DNA from: a virus
Reading direction: 5' to 3' (one strand)
Virus record (IMG/VR): IMGVR_UViG_3300033052_000127
Location: 1-41,833 of that record
DNA: 41,833 bases
The notes below the pieces were generated by a model that saw nothing but the letters and a program-made list of their open reading frames with translations, had not been told where the DNA came from and made no database searches. Positions 30,918-37,358 of this stretch are shown one piece after another (position 1 is the first letter of the stretch; each line of letters opens with the position of its first letter). The position numbers and the translations under genes were made by a program.

Positions 30918-31387
30918 GCTGCAATCCTTTCGGCCTTGATGATGAGCGCGTTCATGCAATCGACGGCCGCGCGAAGGTCAGGCAGCATCGCAAGAAGCTC
31001 GCTATGGGTGATTGCCGAACCGCCGGGGCTGTCAGGGGATTGCGCCACGGCAAGGTGGTGAACCGACGCGGAGAGGCTTGGCAGGGCGTCGCGCTCTTCC
31101 GCGACCAGCGGGACGATACGGCCGCCATAGAGGCGTGCCACAGGGTCAAGGGCGGTCGGGCCGAACACCTTGCCCAGCCGCTGGACATAGAGCGGAGAAA
31201 GGTCGTTGCGCTTGTTAGCCGCGTTCGAGATGGTGCCGAGCGACACGTCGATCTTCTCGGCGATATCCTGTAGCGTGACCTCATAGTCGCGCTGGACATT
31301 GAGCAGCACCCGAGCCACCGCCGAGCGATAAGCCGTTTGCTCTTCCACCGTGTTGACGCGCAAGACGTTGAACGCGCGAGACGCCAT
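30914..31387 (-). CDS. XRE-type regulator (CII position, 157 aa)
   Basis: Residues 20-80 contain a helix-turn-helix: VTLQDIAEKIDVSLGTISNAANKRNDLSPLYVQRLGKVFG. The C-terminal half is long and helical with no known domain. GGAG is 6 bp upstream of ATG 31387. Its position as an early gene of the cro-side operon resembles lambdoid cII, and it may activate lysogeny or regulate replication, but the sequence is not CII-like in length. Confidence 0.65.
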   Translation of the reverse strand: MASRAFNVLRVNTVEEQTAYRSAVARVLLNVQRDYEVTLQDIAEKIDVSLGTISNAANKRNDLSPLYVQRLGKVFGPTALDPVARLYGGRIVPLVAEERDALPSLSASVHHLAVAQSPDSPGGSAITHSELLAMLPDLRAAVDCMNALIIKAERIAA

Positions 31388-31389
31388 AA

Positions 31390-31620
31390 CTAGCTCCTAT
31401 GGAAAGGGACGATGAACTCGAAGAGACCGGCGATTGTGCCGGTCCCCGTTTGAATGAAGATGCGCGGTCGGTCGGTGACCTGATCGCGGAAATGATTGCA
31501 GGGCTCGGTGCTTCCCGCGCTTGGCTCTGGAGCAATGAGGTGAATTTCGGGGAGAGCGTCAGTGGGCAACGCTCTCCCCTCCGGCGCAGCGACCAGCGCG
31601 CTCGGGTTGGTGATGGTCAT
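31390..31620 (-). CDS. Hypothetical small protein (76 aa)
   Basis: ATG 31620 overlaps the upstream stop (ATGA). The product is Pro/Ala-rich with few charges and a central hydrophobic-polar alternation (LPEIHLIAPEPSAGSTE). No family or domain. The single gap of 2 bp to the XRE gene suggests one operon. Confidence 0.5.
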   Translation of the reverse strand: MTITNPSALVAAPEGRALPTDALPEIHLIAPEPSAGSTEPCNHFRDQVTDRPRIFIQTGTGTIAGLFEFIVPFHRS

Positions 31621-31784
31621 GAGCCCTTGAACTCCGCATCGGTGTGCGAGCAGAGGACGCGACCGCATTTTGCGCAGCGGGGCATCCGGTCGAGATGACC
31701 GACCGATATGCGAACATCGACGCCGCCAATGCGGTGGCTCGCCAGCGTGTATCCGCCGCGCGGTTGATCCGGCGCGGGCTTCAT
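31617..31784 (-). CDS. Small zinc-ribbon protein (55 aa)
   Basis: ATG 31784, with GGGGTG upstream, opens a 55-codon frame. Near the C-terminus it has RCAKCGRVLCSH, a CxxC and a CxH pair (Cys37/40/45, His47), which suggests a compact zinc site. The stop overlaps the following ATG. The start lies 15 bp from the plus-strand ATG of the gene at 31799. DNA or RNA binding is plausible; Com-like translation regulators have a similar size. Confidence 0.6.
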   Translation of the reverse strand: MKPAPDQPRGGYTLASHRIGGVDVRISVGHLDRMPRCAKCGRVLCSHTDAEFKGS

Positions 31785-31798
31785 GCCAGACACCCCGA

Positions 31799-32068
31799 AT
31801 GGACTACGCAGTCTCCAGAGCGAAGGCAGAGCATTTCTTCACGCGCACGATCCTCCATGACCTCATGGTGGAATCCTGCCTGCGAAAGGACGATCCGCTC
31901 GCTGCCGTCGATGAGCGCGCCAAGCGGAAACTCGAAGCCCTCGACCACATCGGCGAAACCATGGAAGATCAGTTGTTCAGTCAACTCGCCCTCCACGAAC
32001 TCGAAACGTTCTGGTCAGGCGTCCGCAAAGACGTTGAATTTTACGTCGAAAGAGGCTGGGAGCCGTAG
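31799..32068 (+). CDS. Helical hypothetical protein (89 aa), antisense within the minus operon
   Basis: The ATG at 31799 lacks a clear Shine-Dalgarno, yet the 89-residue product is highly protein-like. It starts MDYAVSRAKAEHFFTRT, then helices (LMVESCLRKDDPLAAVDERAKRKLEAL, ALHELETFWSGVRKDVEFYVERGW) with amphipathic spacing. Third-position GC is higher than on the opposite strand. A minus-strand frame (31781-31996) with exactly opposed codons is also open. I favour plus. A moron with its own promoter, or a regulator, is possible. Confidence 0.5.
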   Translation: MDYAVSRAKAEHFFTRTILHDLMVESCLRKDDPLAAVDERAKRKLEALDHIGETMEDQLFSQLALHELETFWSGVRKDVEFYVERGWEP

Positions 32069-32152
32069 CCGCGTAACTTCCCTCGATGAAGGAAAGCTCG
32101 CTCTCGGCGAGGCTGCGCGCCAGATCGCGCTCTTGTTCCCCCCGCTCCATTG

Positions 32153-32320
32153 CTATGCAGCCGTGGATTGGGCAGCGATGCGTTCGACCTCGGCGCGGCG
32201 CTCGTCAGGGATGCGTTTGCGTAAAAACCACCCTTGGACCGTCGTATGATTTCGATGGCCCAGCTTGCGAGCCGCAGGGCGAATGCCGCCGAGGCGCTCG
32301 AGAAGTTCGATGTCGGTCAT
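32153..32320 (-). CDS. Cro-like / YdaS-type regulator (55 aa)
   Basis: From ATG 32320 the product reads TDIELLERLGGIRPAARKLGHRNHTTVQGWFLRKRIPDERR, a helix-turn-helix of the small Cro/YdaS (carph-isopro-like) class: a GG turn, PAARKLG, TTVQGW recognition region, then RIP. It is divergent from the CI gene and shares the operator region 32325-32400. Cro-type proteins compete with CI to set the lytic choice. The gene has a weak Shine-Dalgarno. Confidence 0.75.
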   Translation of the reverse strand: MTDIELLERLGGIRPAARKLGHRNHTTVQGWFLRKRIPDERRAEVERIAAQSTAA

Positions 32321-32324
32321 TCCG

Positions 32325-32400
32325 TATGCGTACACACTTTGCGTACATCATTCAAGCCCAATTTGTACGCAACTGACGACGTAGATTGTGGACGTACGCC
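32325..32400. promoter_or_regulatory. cI-cro operator cluster (GCGTAC half-sites)
   Basis: Four GCGTAC/GTACGC elements occur between the divergent cro and cI genes: 32328-32333, 32341-32346, 32365-32370 and 32394-32399. TTGCGTACA (32339-32347) and TGTACGCAA (32364-32372) are exact inverted arms. TATGCGTACAC at 32325-32335 recurs exactly in the second cluster (33712-33722). This is the expected place for CI/Cro binding and for the two early promoters, whose -35/-10 boxes I cannot define with confidence. Confidence 0.7.
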
Positions 32401-32416
32401 AACGCATAATGTGGGG

Positions 32417-33124
32417 ATGGCAGACGAATCTACCGGCGAGCGCCTGAAGCGTATTCAGGAGCGCTCAGGACGCTCTTATGCGGAGATCGCAAAGGCGGCG
32501 GGATTGGCTGGCCGATCTTCGGTGCAGCGCTATTTCAGCCCCGAGTTTGACGGTCTGCTATCGGTGACGGTCGCGAAGAATCTGGTGGCAGGCCTCGCTG
32601 GCACAAACATCGACCCAAATGAGATTTGGGAACTGGCCGAGCCGATGCCCAATGTCGCCCCTGCCCCAACGGCACGCCTTGAGACTGACAAGCGAGACTT
32701 GCCAATCTACGGCACCGCTTTGGGCGCGCCGATCGAGTTTGATGGCGTGGCCGTCGAGCAGACGGAGCTACATATGTCGGAAGTGATTGACCGCTATCGT
32801 CGGCCTTCGGCCTTGCGAGGCAGACCAGACGCCTACGGTGTGTATATCCAAGGCTCGTCTATGGCGCCGAGGTTTCAGGAGGGCGAGGTCGCGTTCGTCG
32901 ATCCCAAGCGCCCGCCGCAAGTCGGTGATGACGTGCTGGTTTTTCTTGTGGGCCCAGAGGACGATGGCGAGCGCATGACTGCCTGTCTCATCAAGCGCCT
33001 GGTGAGACGCACCGCCGACTATATCGAGCTGGAGCAATTCAACCCCGGCCAAGCGTTCAGGATCGAACGCGGGCGCGTGTCAAAGGTTCACCGCGTGATC
33101 CCTTGGGCGGAACTACTCGCTTAG
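32417..33124 (+). CDS. CI-type repressor with S24 peptidase-like domain (235 aa)
   Basis: The N-terminal helix-turn-helix lies at residues 8-60 (ERLKRIQERSGRSYAEIAKAAGLAGRSSVQRYF). The C-terminal domain has the LexA/S24 fold with the catalytic Ser148 in QGSSMAPRF and Lys193 in LIKRLVRR. It holds lysogeny by binding the flanking operators. RecA-driven self-cleavage could induce the phage, but I see no clear Ala-Gly cleavage pair in the linker (80-115), so induction by cleavage is uncertain. ATG 32417 is preceded by GTGGGG. Its stop overlaps that of the convergent gene. Confidence 0.88.
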   Translation: MADESTGERLKRIQERSGRSYAEIAKAAGLAGRSSVQRYFSPEFDGLLSVTVAKNLVAGLAGTNIDPNEIWELAEPMPNVAPAPTARLETDKRDLPIYGTALGAPIEFDGVAVEQTELHMSEVIDRYRRPSALRGRPDAYGVYIQGSSMAPRFQEGEVAFVDPKRPPQVGDDVLVFLVGPEDDGERMTACLIKRLVRRTADYIELEQFNPGQAFRIERGRVSKVHRVIPWAELLA

Positions 33125-33303
33125 TCGCACTCGATTTCGTTGATACCAGCCCACATCCAAGGGTCGCTGCAAATTTCCTCGCCGTCTTTCGTGATGGACC
33201 ATCCCAAAAGATAGCCACTATCGCCGATCAGTTGAGCGGCAGCGACGGGAAGCGCGGCAGCGATAGCAACGCCGGTTGCGAGGCCCACGAAAAATTTACG
33301 CAA
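33121..33303 (-). CDS. Small exported protein (60 aa), TTG start
   Basis: TTG 33303, with AGAGG 8 bp upstream, is the best start. The product has a basic N-terminus, a hydrophobic signal-like segment (FFVGLATGVAIAAALPVAAA) with AAA-Q as a likely cleavage point, and a mature part with two cysteines (ICSD and IECD) that could form a disulfide. It directly follows the upstream exported gene and converges with cI, overlapping by 3 bp at the stops. A surface or periplasmic lysogenic-conversion role is plausible. Confidence 0.55.
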   Translation of the reverse strand: MRKFFVGLATGVAIAAALPVAAAQLIGDSGYLLGWSITKDGEEICSDPWMWAGINEIECD

Positions 33304-33304
33304 G

Positions 33305-33607
33305 TTAGTAGCCTCTGGGCTTTGACAGCGGCTTCGGCGGCTTGGGCGGGGTGTAAGTTTGAGGCTTATACTGGTATGGCTGCACTCGGGGCGGCGCGTA
33401 TGGGTCAACCGTCCCCTGCCGCCCCGTGTAGGGATTGTAGTTCGGCGAGGTCGAGTAGTTGTCCAGCGTCGTACTGTTCGGCGAGGTCTTGTAATGGCCC
33501 TGCACATAGGTTCCGTCTGATTTGACATAGGGCTTGACGTAGGTGTCCCTCGCGTCAGCCACGCCCGAAACGAAAACGCTGGCAGCTATCAGAATGGCAA
33601 GCTTCAT
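33305..33607 (-). CDS. Exported Tyr/Pro-rich protein (100 aa)
   Basis: GGGGA lies 6 bp before ATG 33607. A clear signal peptide (MKLAILIAASVFVSGVADA) is followed by repeated Tyr/Pro/Thr motifs (YVKPYVKSDGTYVQGHYKT, YSTSPNYNPYTGRQGTVDPY) and a Pro/Lys-rich tail. This matches a widespread family of small secreted proteins in proteobacteria whose function is unknown. It is adjacent to the second operator cluster and expressed from the lysogenic side, so it is a moron candidate. Confidence 0.75.
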   Translation of the reverse strand: MKLAILIAASVFVSGVADARDTYVKPYVKSDGTYVQGHYKTSPNSTTLDNYSTSPNYNPYTGRQGTVDPYAPPRVQPYQYKPQTYTPPKPPKPLSKPRGY

Positions 33608-33660
33608 AAGATATCCCCTTCCCGGCCATTGTAAGAAATAGGGAGTACATTTCATACGTT

Positions 33661-33722
33661 TAGCGATCGTACGCATTTAGTGTACGTTTTTTGCTTGCAA
33701 GGGCGTACGTATATGCGTACAC
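33661..33722. promoter_or_regulatory. Second operator cluster upstream of the rightward early operon
   Basis: Sites GTACGC (33669-33674), TGTACG (33681-33686), GCGTAC (33703-33708) and GCGTAC (33715-33720) lie in the gap between the divergent exported gene (minus) and the pentapeptide gene (plus). TATGCGTACAC (33712-33722) is identical to 32325-32335. Both directions of transcription could be repressed by CI from here, like lambda OL/OR. A -10-like TATATG is at 33710-33715. Confidence 0.7.
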
Positions 33723-33767
33723 CGTCTCCAGACAGGGCAACACCGTTGCCGAGTTTGGAGATGGAAG

Positions 33768-34337
33768 ATGGCGGTCAGCAAGACGCTTGAGAAGTTCGAG
33801 GTAAGGAACCGCTTCACCAACGCGGTCCAGTTCACCGCAGAGATCGGCGTCACCCCCGGCATGACCTACAGCGTCAAGCTGGGTCTGGCGGTCAAGTGGG
33901 CGGTCAAAGCGCGTGCCAACCTCGCGGATGCCAACCTCGCGGGTGCCAACCTCGCGGATGCCAACCTCGCGGATGCCAACCTCGCGGGTGCCAACCTCGC
34001 GGATGCCAAAAATGCTGACCTCGCTATCGCTCGGACCCGCATTTTGCCCGACGGCGATATCATCGGCTGGAAGAAGTGCCGAAACGACGTGATCGTCAAG
34101 CTGCGCATCCCTGAGGACAGCCCGCGCTCGCATGCCTTCGGTCGCAAGTGCCGCGCCAAGTTCGCTGACGTGCTGGAAATCTTCGGCGCCGACAAGGCTG
34201 TGTCCAGTCACGATCCCAAGTTCACCTACACCGCTGGCGAGCGCGTCGAAGCGCTCAATTGGTCGGACAGTTGGGAAGAGGAATGCGCTGGCGGCGTGCA
34301 CTTCTTCATCAGCCGTCTCGAAGCGGAGGCCTACTGA
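33768..34337 (+). CDS. Pentapeptide-repeat protein with DUF5758 C-terminus (189 aa)
   Basis: GGAG lies 7 bp before ATG 33768. After a 47-residue N-terminus the product has six units ANLAD/ANLAG (residues 50-79), then a DUF5758-type domain: GWKKCRNDVIVKLRIPEDSPRSHAFGRKCRAKFADVL, GGVHFFISRLEAEAY. DUF5758 is found after pentapeptide repeats in phages, with unknown role. Pentapeptide stretches fold as a right-handed beta-helix that can imitate DNA. The first gene of the rightward early operon under the second operator, so it is likely made at once on infection. Confidence 0.8.
   Translation: MAVSKTLEKFEVRNRFTNAVQFTAEIGVTPGMTYSVKLGLAVKWAVKARANLADANLAGANLADANLADANLAGANLADAKNADLAIARTRILPDGDIIGWKKCRNDVIVKLRIPEDSPRSHAFGRKCRAKFADVLEIFGADKAVSSHDPKFTYTAGERVEALNWSDSWEEECAGGVHFFISRLEAEAY
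33915..34004 (+). repeat. Six tandem 15-bp repeats (pentapeptide coding)
   Basis: Units of GCCAACCTCGCGGAT or GCCAACCTCGCGGGT start at 33915, 33930, 33945, 33960, 33975 and 33990. They differ only at base 14, so recent expansion at the DNA level is likely. Copy number can probably change without frame loss. Confidence 0.95.
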
Positions 34338-34633
34338 TGAGCGCCCTCACCACCCACAACGCAGCAACCCGCGCGTTCAAGGCTGACCAGCTTGCGAGCG
34401 TCCGAAAAGCCAGCGCGCACATCGACGGCACGGCCTACACGGCATTGCGTATCGTGCAGCGCGAGGTTCTGGAAACCGCCCTGCGCTATCGCAACACCCG
34501 CCACGCGTGGGGCGTGAAGGAAGCGCAGCCGCACAAGGTTGCCCTATTCGCTCTGCTGCGCGTCCGCCGCGAGCTGCGCGACGCATACCCCGGCGCCAAG
34601 CCCTACTGGCAGGCAATGGGAGAGGTCGCATGA
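34337..34633 (+). CDS. Hypothetical protein (98 aa)
   Basis: The ATG overlaps the preceding stop (TGATG). The product is helical and basic (DQLASVRKASAHIDG, RYRNTRHAWGVKEAQPHKVALFALLRVRREL), with no clear domain. The basic C-terminal helix could bind DNA. Function unknown; coupled to both neighbours. Confidence 0.55.
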   Translation: MSALTTHNAATRAFKADQLASVRKASAHIDGTAYTALRIVQREVLETALRYRNTRHAWGVKEAQPHKVALFALLRVRRELRDAYPGAKPYWQAMGEVA

Positions 34634-34950
34634 GCACCTTACCATCACGGATCGACGAGATCTATTACGCAATCAACTCGCTTGATCAAGCCGCTGAGCG
34701 CATCAGCTATCTCGGCGGTGTCGATAACTACGACCGTGCAAAGGAGATGCGCCGCGTCGCTCGCGAGGCGATGCTTCAATACAACGCCATCTCTGCCGCG
34801 CTCCCCCGTTTGCGTGCGCTCGAAAACGCTGCGTCGCGCGAATACGATAGCTATGTCACCAGAAATCGGGAGCCTGAAAGCTGCACATGCTTTCTTAGCG
34901 CCCCATGCTCCTTCTGCACCAGCGAAGTCGTCGAAGGAATGCCAGCATGA
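34630..34950 (+). CDS. Hypothetical helical protein (106 aa)
   Basis: ATG 34630 overlaps the preceding stop as ATGA. The first 75 residues are helical (RIDEIYYAINSLDQAAERI), then a Cys-rich C-terminus (SCTCFLSAPCSFC) that could bind a metal. No family recognised. Confidence 0.55.
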   Translation: MSTLPSRIDEIYYAINSLDQAAERISYLGGVDNYDRAKEMRRVAREAMLQYNAISAALPRLRALENAASREYDSYVTRNREPESCTCFLSAPCSFCTSEVVEGMPA

Positions 34951-35015
34951 GCAACTACTTCGTGGAGCAGGTGCGCGGCGACTATCGGGTTATGCAGATG
35001 GGGGCGGGACGGTGA
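34947..35015 (+). CDS. Very small protein (22 aa)
   Basis: ATG 34947 overlaps the upstream stop as ATGA, and the stop overlaps the next GTG (GTGA). The product is SNYFVEQVRGDYRVMQMGAG. Support comes only from the two couplings; it may mainly link translation of its neighbours. Confidence 0.35.
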   Translation: MSNYFVEQVRGDYRVMQMGAGR

Positions 35016-35206
35016 CCGGCGGCGCGCGCACCATGATCCGCTGCTTTGAAAGCGTGATGGCAGACACGCCCATTGCCGACCGCTGGGACGCTCCAGAGAT
35101 CATCACGAACCGCTGCATCGCTGTCGATAGCGACAGGATAACCGACATGACCGCTGACGAATGGGATGCATTTGTCGCGGAGAAATATGGGGAGAAACCG
35201 GCATGA
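35012..35206 (+). CDS. Hypothetical small protein (64 aa)
   Basis: GTG 35012 overlaps the preceding stop, and its stop at 35206 overlaps the next ATG. The product ends in an acidic segment (DMTADEWDAFVAEKYGEKPA). It has two cysteines, no membrane segment and no known domain. Function unknown. Confidence 0.5.
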   Translation: MTGGARTMIRCFESVMADTPIADRWDAPEIITNRCIAVDSDRITDMTADEWDAFVAEKYGEKPA

Positions 35207-35328
35207 ACGCCTTCAACCATCACCGCCGCTTCGCCCAGCCCCTCACCGGCTATCGAGCCCACTGGTCACTGTACATCATGGCCTTCGGGTTGGCTGTTAT
35301 CCTTACTGTTGTGGGAGTTTCGTCATGA
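35203..35328 (+). CDS. Small single-span membrane protein (41 aa)
   Basis: The N-terminal 20 residues are basic and His-rich (MNAFNHHRRFAQPLTGYRAH), followed by a transmembrane helix at about 23-40 (LYIMAFGLAVILTVVGVS). ATG overlaps on both sides (ATGA). The role in the recombination operon is unknown. Confidence 0.5.
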   Translation: MNAFNHHRRFAQPLTGYRAHWSLYIMAFGLAVILTVVGVSS

Positions 35329-36029
35329 CTGCGCTGCCCAACCTCGCGAAAGTCGCGACCGCCGATCTTGTTGAGAACATCGGCACCGGCAACTTCAAGG
35401 CCAGCTATATCAACTGGTCGCGTACCGTCCACCTGCTGCGCGAACATGCGCCGGGATGGGAGCCTGAAATCGTCCTCAATGCGAACGGCGAGGTTCTTCA
35501 CCGCGCGCCGGTAGGGGCTTTCATGATGCTCCGCTTCCGCAACGGGGAGCGCGTCACCGAGGCGATCCCGCAAGCCGTGATGGACAACCGGAACGCCGCG
35601 ATCCCGTTCGAGCGCATCACCGCCCGCGACATTACCGACACGCACCGGCGCGGTATCTGTCTCGCGGCTGCCATGACCTTCGGGCTCGCCTATGAACTGT
35701 GGGCGAAAATGCCGCTCGAAAAGGGCTTCGCAGACAACGACACCGACGAGCCGAACCGCCAGACCGGAAAGAAGCTGGACGGCAAATATACCAGCATCAC
35801 AGGGCTTGAAAAGGCGATCAAGGTGTTTGCCGTCGAGATGGGCAAGGTCGTAGATATGAACGAATGGTATGTGCTGAAAAACGCGCACGCCGATCTTCTG
35901 GCACAGGCCGAGCGCGATCATCCCGACTGGTGGAATGGCTGGCAGGGTCAGCCGGACGGCTTCACGCCGCTGCGCCGCCGTATCGAGCTTCTGGAAGCGC
36001 AGCTTGCGGAGCAGGAGGCGGCGGAATGA
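35325..36029 (+). CDS. Single-strand annealing protein, Sak/DUF1071-like
   Basis: From ATG 35325 the 234-residue product has INWSRTVHLLREHAPGWEPEIVL, then PVGAFMMLRFRNGERVTEAIPQAVMDNRNAAIPFERITARDITDTHRRGICLAAAMTFGLAYELWAK. This resembles the Rad52-like Sak/DUF1071 family that anneals single strands for phage recombination. An AMTFGLAYELWAK motif ends the core. A charged C-terminal region may bind partner or SSB. It is not a RecT/Bet by motif. NinB and HNH genes follow, which fits a recombination module. Confidence 0.75.
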   Translation: MTALPNLAKVATADLVENIGTGNFKASYINWSRTVHLLREHAPGWEPEIVLNANGEVLHRAPVGAFMMLRFRNGERVTEAIPQAVMDNRNAAIPFERITARDITDTHRRGICLAAAMTFGLAYELWAKMPLEKGFADNDTDEPNRQTGKKLDGKYTSITGLEKAIKVFAVEMGKVVDMNEWYVLKNAHADLLAQAERDHPDWWNGWQGQPDGFTPLRRRIELLEAQLAEQEAAE

Positions 36030-36193
36030 CCCTCGCCGAACGCGCCCGCATGGCAACCGCTGTTCGTCAGCAAAAGCGGATCGCTCGCCAGCGCCAGCTC
36101 AACGAGCTTTGCGCCGCCGGGGTGAACCTGAAACGCGCCGCGTACATGGTGGGCTGGTCCTACCGTAGCGCGCGCCGGTGGAGGGATGCGTGA
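36026..36193 (+). CDS. Small helix-turn-helix-like protein (55 aa)
   Basis: GGAGG is 7 bp upstream of ATG 36026. The product is basic, with AAGVNLKRAAYMVGWSYRSARRWRDA near the C-terminus, an HTH-like segment of 25 residues. The stop overlaps the next ATG. It may be a DNA-binding helper; the family is not recognised. Confidence 0.55.
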   Translation: MTLAERARMATAVRQQKRIARQRQLNELCAAGVNLKRAAYMVGWSYRSARRWRDA

Positions 36194-36534
36194 TGCTTCC
36201 TCGTCGTATTCCGAAACAGCCCAAGCGCGCCAGTCGGTGGCGGTCGCAAGCTCACTGCAATTTCGTGCGCTCGCATGAATGCAGCAAGGGGTGCGGCGGC
36301 CGACCGATCGAGGTTGCGCACGTCCGTATGGGTAGCGGGGCAGGCCTCTCACAAAAGCCCGACGACTGGCGCACGGTGAGCCTTTGCCGTGACTGCCATG
36401 TCGAACAGCATCGGGTCGGGGAAGCGACATTCTGGCGTGGGATTGACGTTGAAGCGCTCATCGCGGCTTTCAACGCTGCCAGCCCGCGCGCCGCACAAAT
36501 CCGAGACGCTCAGCGGGAGCGCGAACATGCATAA
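36193..36534 (+). CDS. HNH-type nuclease (DUF968/Ref-like)
   Basis: From ATG 36193 the product of 113 residues has HCNFVRSHECSKGCGGRPIEVAHVRMGSGAGLSQKPDDWRTVSLCRDCHVEQHR. This is an HNH core with Cys ligands (Cys27, 35, 39, 70, 73) and the CHVEQH final histidines. It resembles DUF968 and Ref-type recombination nucleases of phages. Between a Sak-type annealing protein and NinB, a recombination role is likely. Confidence 0.75.
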   Translation: MLPRRIPKQPKRASRWRSQAHCNFVRSHECSKGCGGRPIEVAHVRMGSGAGLSQKPDDWRTVSLCRDCHVEQHRVGEATFWRGIDVEALIAAFNAASPRAAQIRDAQREREHA

Positions 36535-36913
36535 GATCACCCTTGTCGGCGGCGAGCAGCGCCAGCGCGCACAGAAACTCATCCTGCGAGCCCCTGACGG
36601 CTATGTCGTGACCTTGAGCGAACCCAAGCGCTCCCGCGAGCAGAATGACCGCATGTGGGCCATGCTGACCGACATAAGCCATCAAAAGCCTATGGGCCGG
36701 ATGCACACCCCCGACGACTGGAAAGCAATCTTCATGAACGCCTGCGGTTGGGAATGCCAATTCCTGGAAGGTCTCGACGGTCGCCCGTTTCCGCAAGGCT
36801 TCCGCAGCTCGCAAATGACCAAGCGCCAGATGAGCGCGATGATCGAATACATGCTGGCCTTCGGGGCCGAACACAACATCCGCTGGTCGGAGCCGCAAAC
36901 TCTGGCCGCCTAG
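36527..36913 (+). CDS. ninB: NinB-family recombination protein
   Basis: The 128-residue product contains SEPKRSREQNDRMWAMLTDISHQ, then HTPDDWKAIFMNACGWECQFLEGLDGRPFPQGFRSSQMTKRQMSAMIEYMLAFG. This matches the lambda NinB/Orf layout (EQNxxxWxxLxDIS and the TPxDWK box). NinB/Orf works as a recombination mediator that assists strand loading at SSB-bound DNA. The gene overlaps the HNH gene by 8 bp. It is the last gene of the recombination set before a noncoding hairpin. Confidence 0.85.
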   Translation: MHKITLVGGEQRQRAQKLILRAPDGYVVTLSEPKRSREQNDRMWAMLTDISHQKPMGRMHTPDDWKAIFMNACGWECQFLEGLDGRPFPQGFRSSQMTKRQMSAMIEYMLAFGAEHNIRWSEPQTLAA

Positions 36914-36943
36914 CAATTCTCAACGCCCCGCGAGCGGCACAGC

Positions 36944-36987
36944 CCCGCCGGTCCAGCTCGCACCGATTGCCCCCTTGGACCGGCGGG
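36944..36987 (+). promoter_or_regulatory. 12-bp perfect stem hairpin after NinB
   Basis: CCCGCCGGTCCA (36944-36955) is perfectly inverted by TGGACCGGCGGG (36976-36987) across a 20-nt loop. The stem is very stable but has no T-run on either strand. It lies in the 88-bp gap between NinB and the next start, 14 bp before that ATG. It may be an RNase III site, a translation block, a site for a regulator or a replication-related element. Confidence 0.6.
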
Positions 36988-37001
36988 AAAGGGATAGAAC
37001 G

Positions 37002-37358
37002 ATGGAAGCTCAGAATAACGACAGCCTCACTAGCGACTTCTTTACGGGCATACTCGACGAGAACCGTGAGAAGGTCCGCGCCGCCGTTCGCGACACGCTT
37101 CTCGAAAGCGTGAAGCAGCAATTCAAATGGGAGGTGCCAGAGGCGATCCGCAAGGAAGTTTCGGACTTCATCGCGACCGAAGTCATTCCTGACGTTCGCG
37201 CCGAGCTGATGAAGAACAAGGCTGCGTTCGTGGATGCCGCGACAGAGATCGCCAAAGCTGCGCCCATCGAATTGGCGAAGGCAATGCAGCAGAAGGTCGC
37301 AGAGAACCTGACCGATTCGTGGAAGCTGAAAAAAGTGATCGAGGATCTTGTGGCATGA
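37002..37358 (+). CDS. Hypothetical helical protein (118 aa)
   Basis: The start is 14 bp beyond the long hairpin, with AAGGG upstream. The product is mostly acidic helices with lysine patches (ENREKVRAAVRDTLLESVKQQFKWEVPEAIRKEVSDFI, LMKNKAAFVDAATEIAKAAPIELAKAM). No domain is recognised. Its stop overlaps the next ATG. Confidence 0.55.
   Translation: MEAQNNDSLTSDFFTGILDENREKVRAAVRDTLLESVKQQFKWEVPEAIRKEVSDFIATEVIPDVRAELMKNKAAFVDAATEIAKAAPIELAKAMQQKVAENLTDSWKLKKVIEDLVA

Noticed and set aside
31781-31996. Minus-strand 71-codon frame with GTG start between cro and the zinc-ribbon gene
   Set aside because: It fits the overlap chain at its end but has no ribosome site and weaker codon pattern than the opposing plus frame, so I list it only as part of a finding.
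31977-32150. Minus-strand 57-codon frame directly after cro
   Set aside because: The first 23 codons look coding, but the rest is the mirror of the plus gene and there is no Shine-Dalgarno. Not strong enough to call.
33713-33790. 25-codon plus frame starting in the second operator
   Set aside because: The ATG is part of the operator sequence and lacks a ribosome site; the pentapeptide gene start has a good one.
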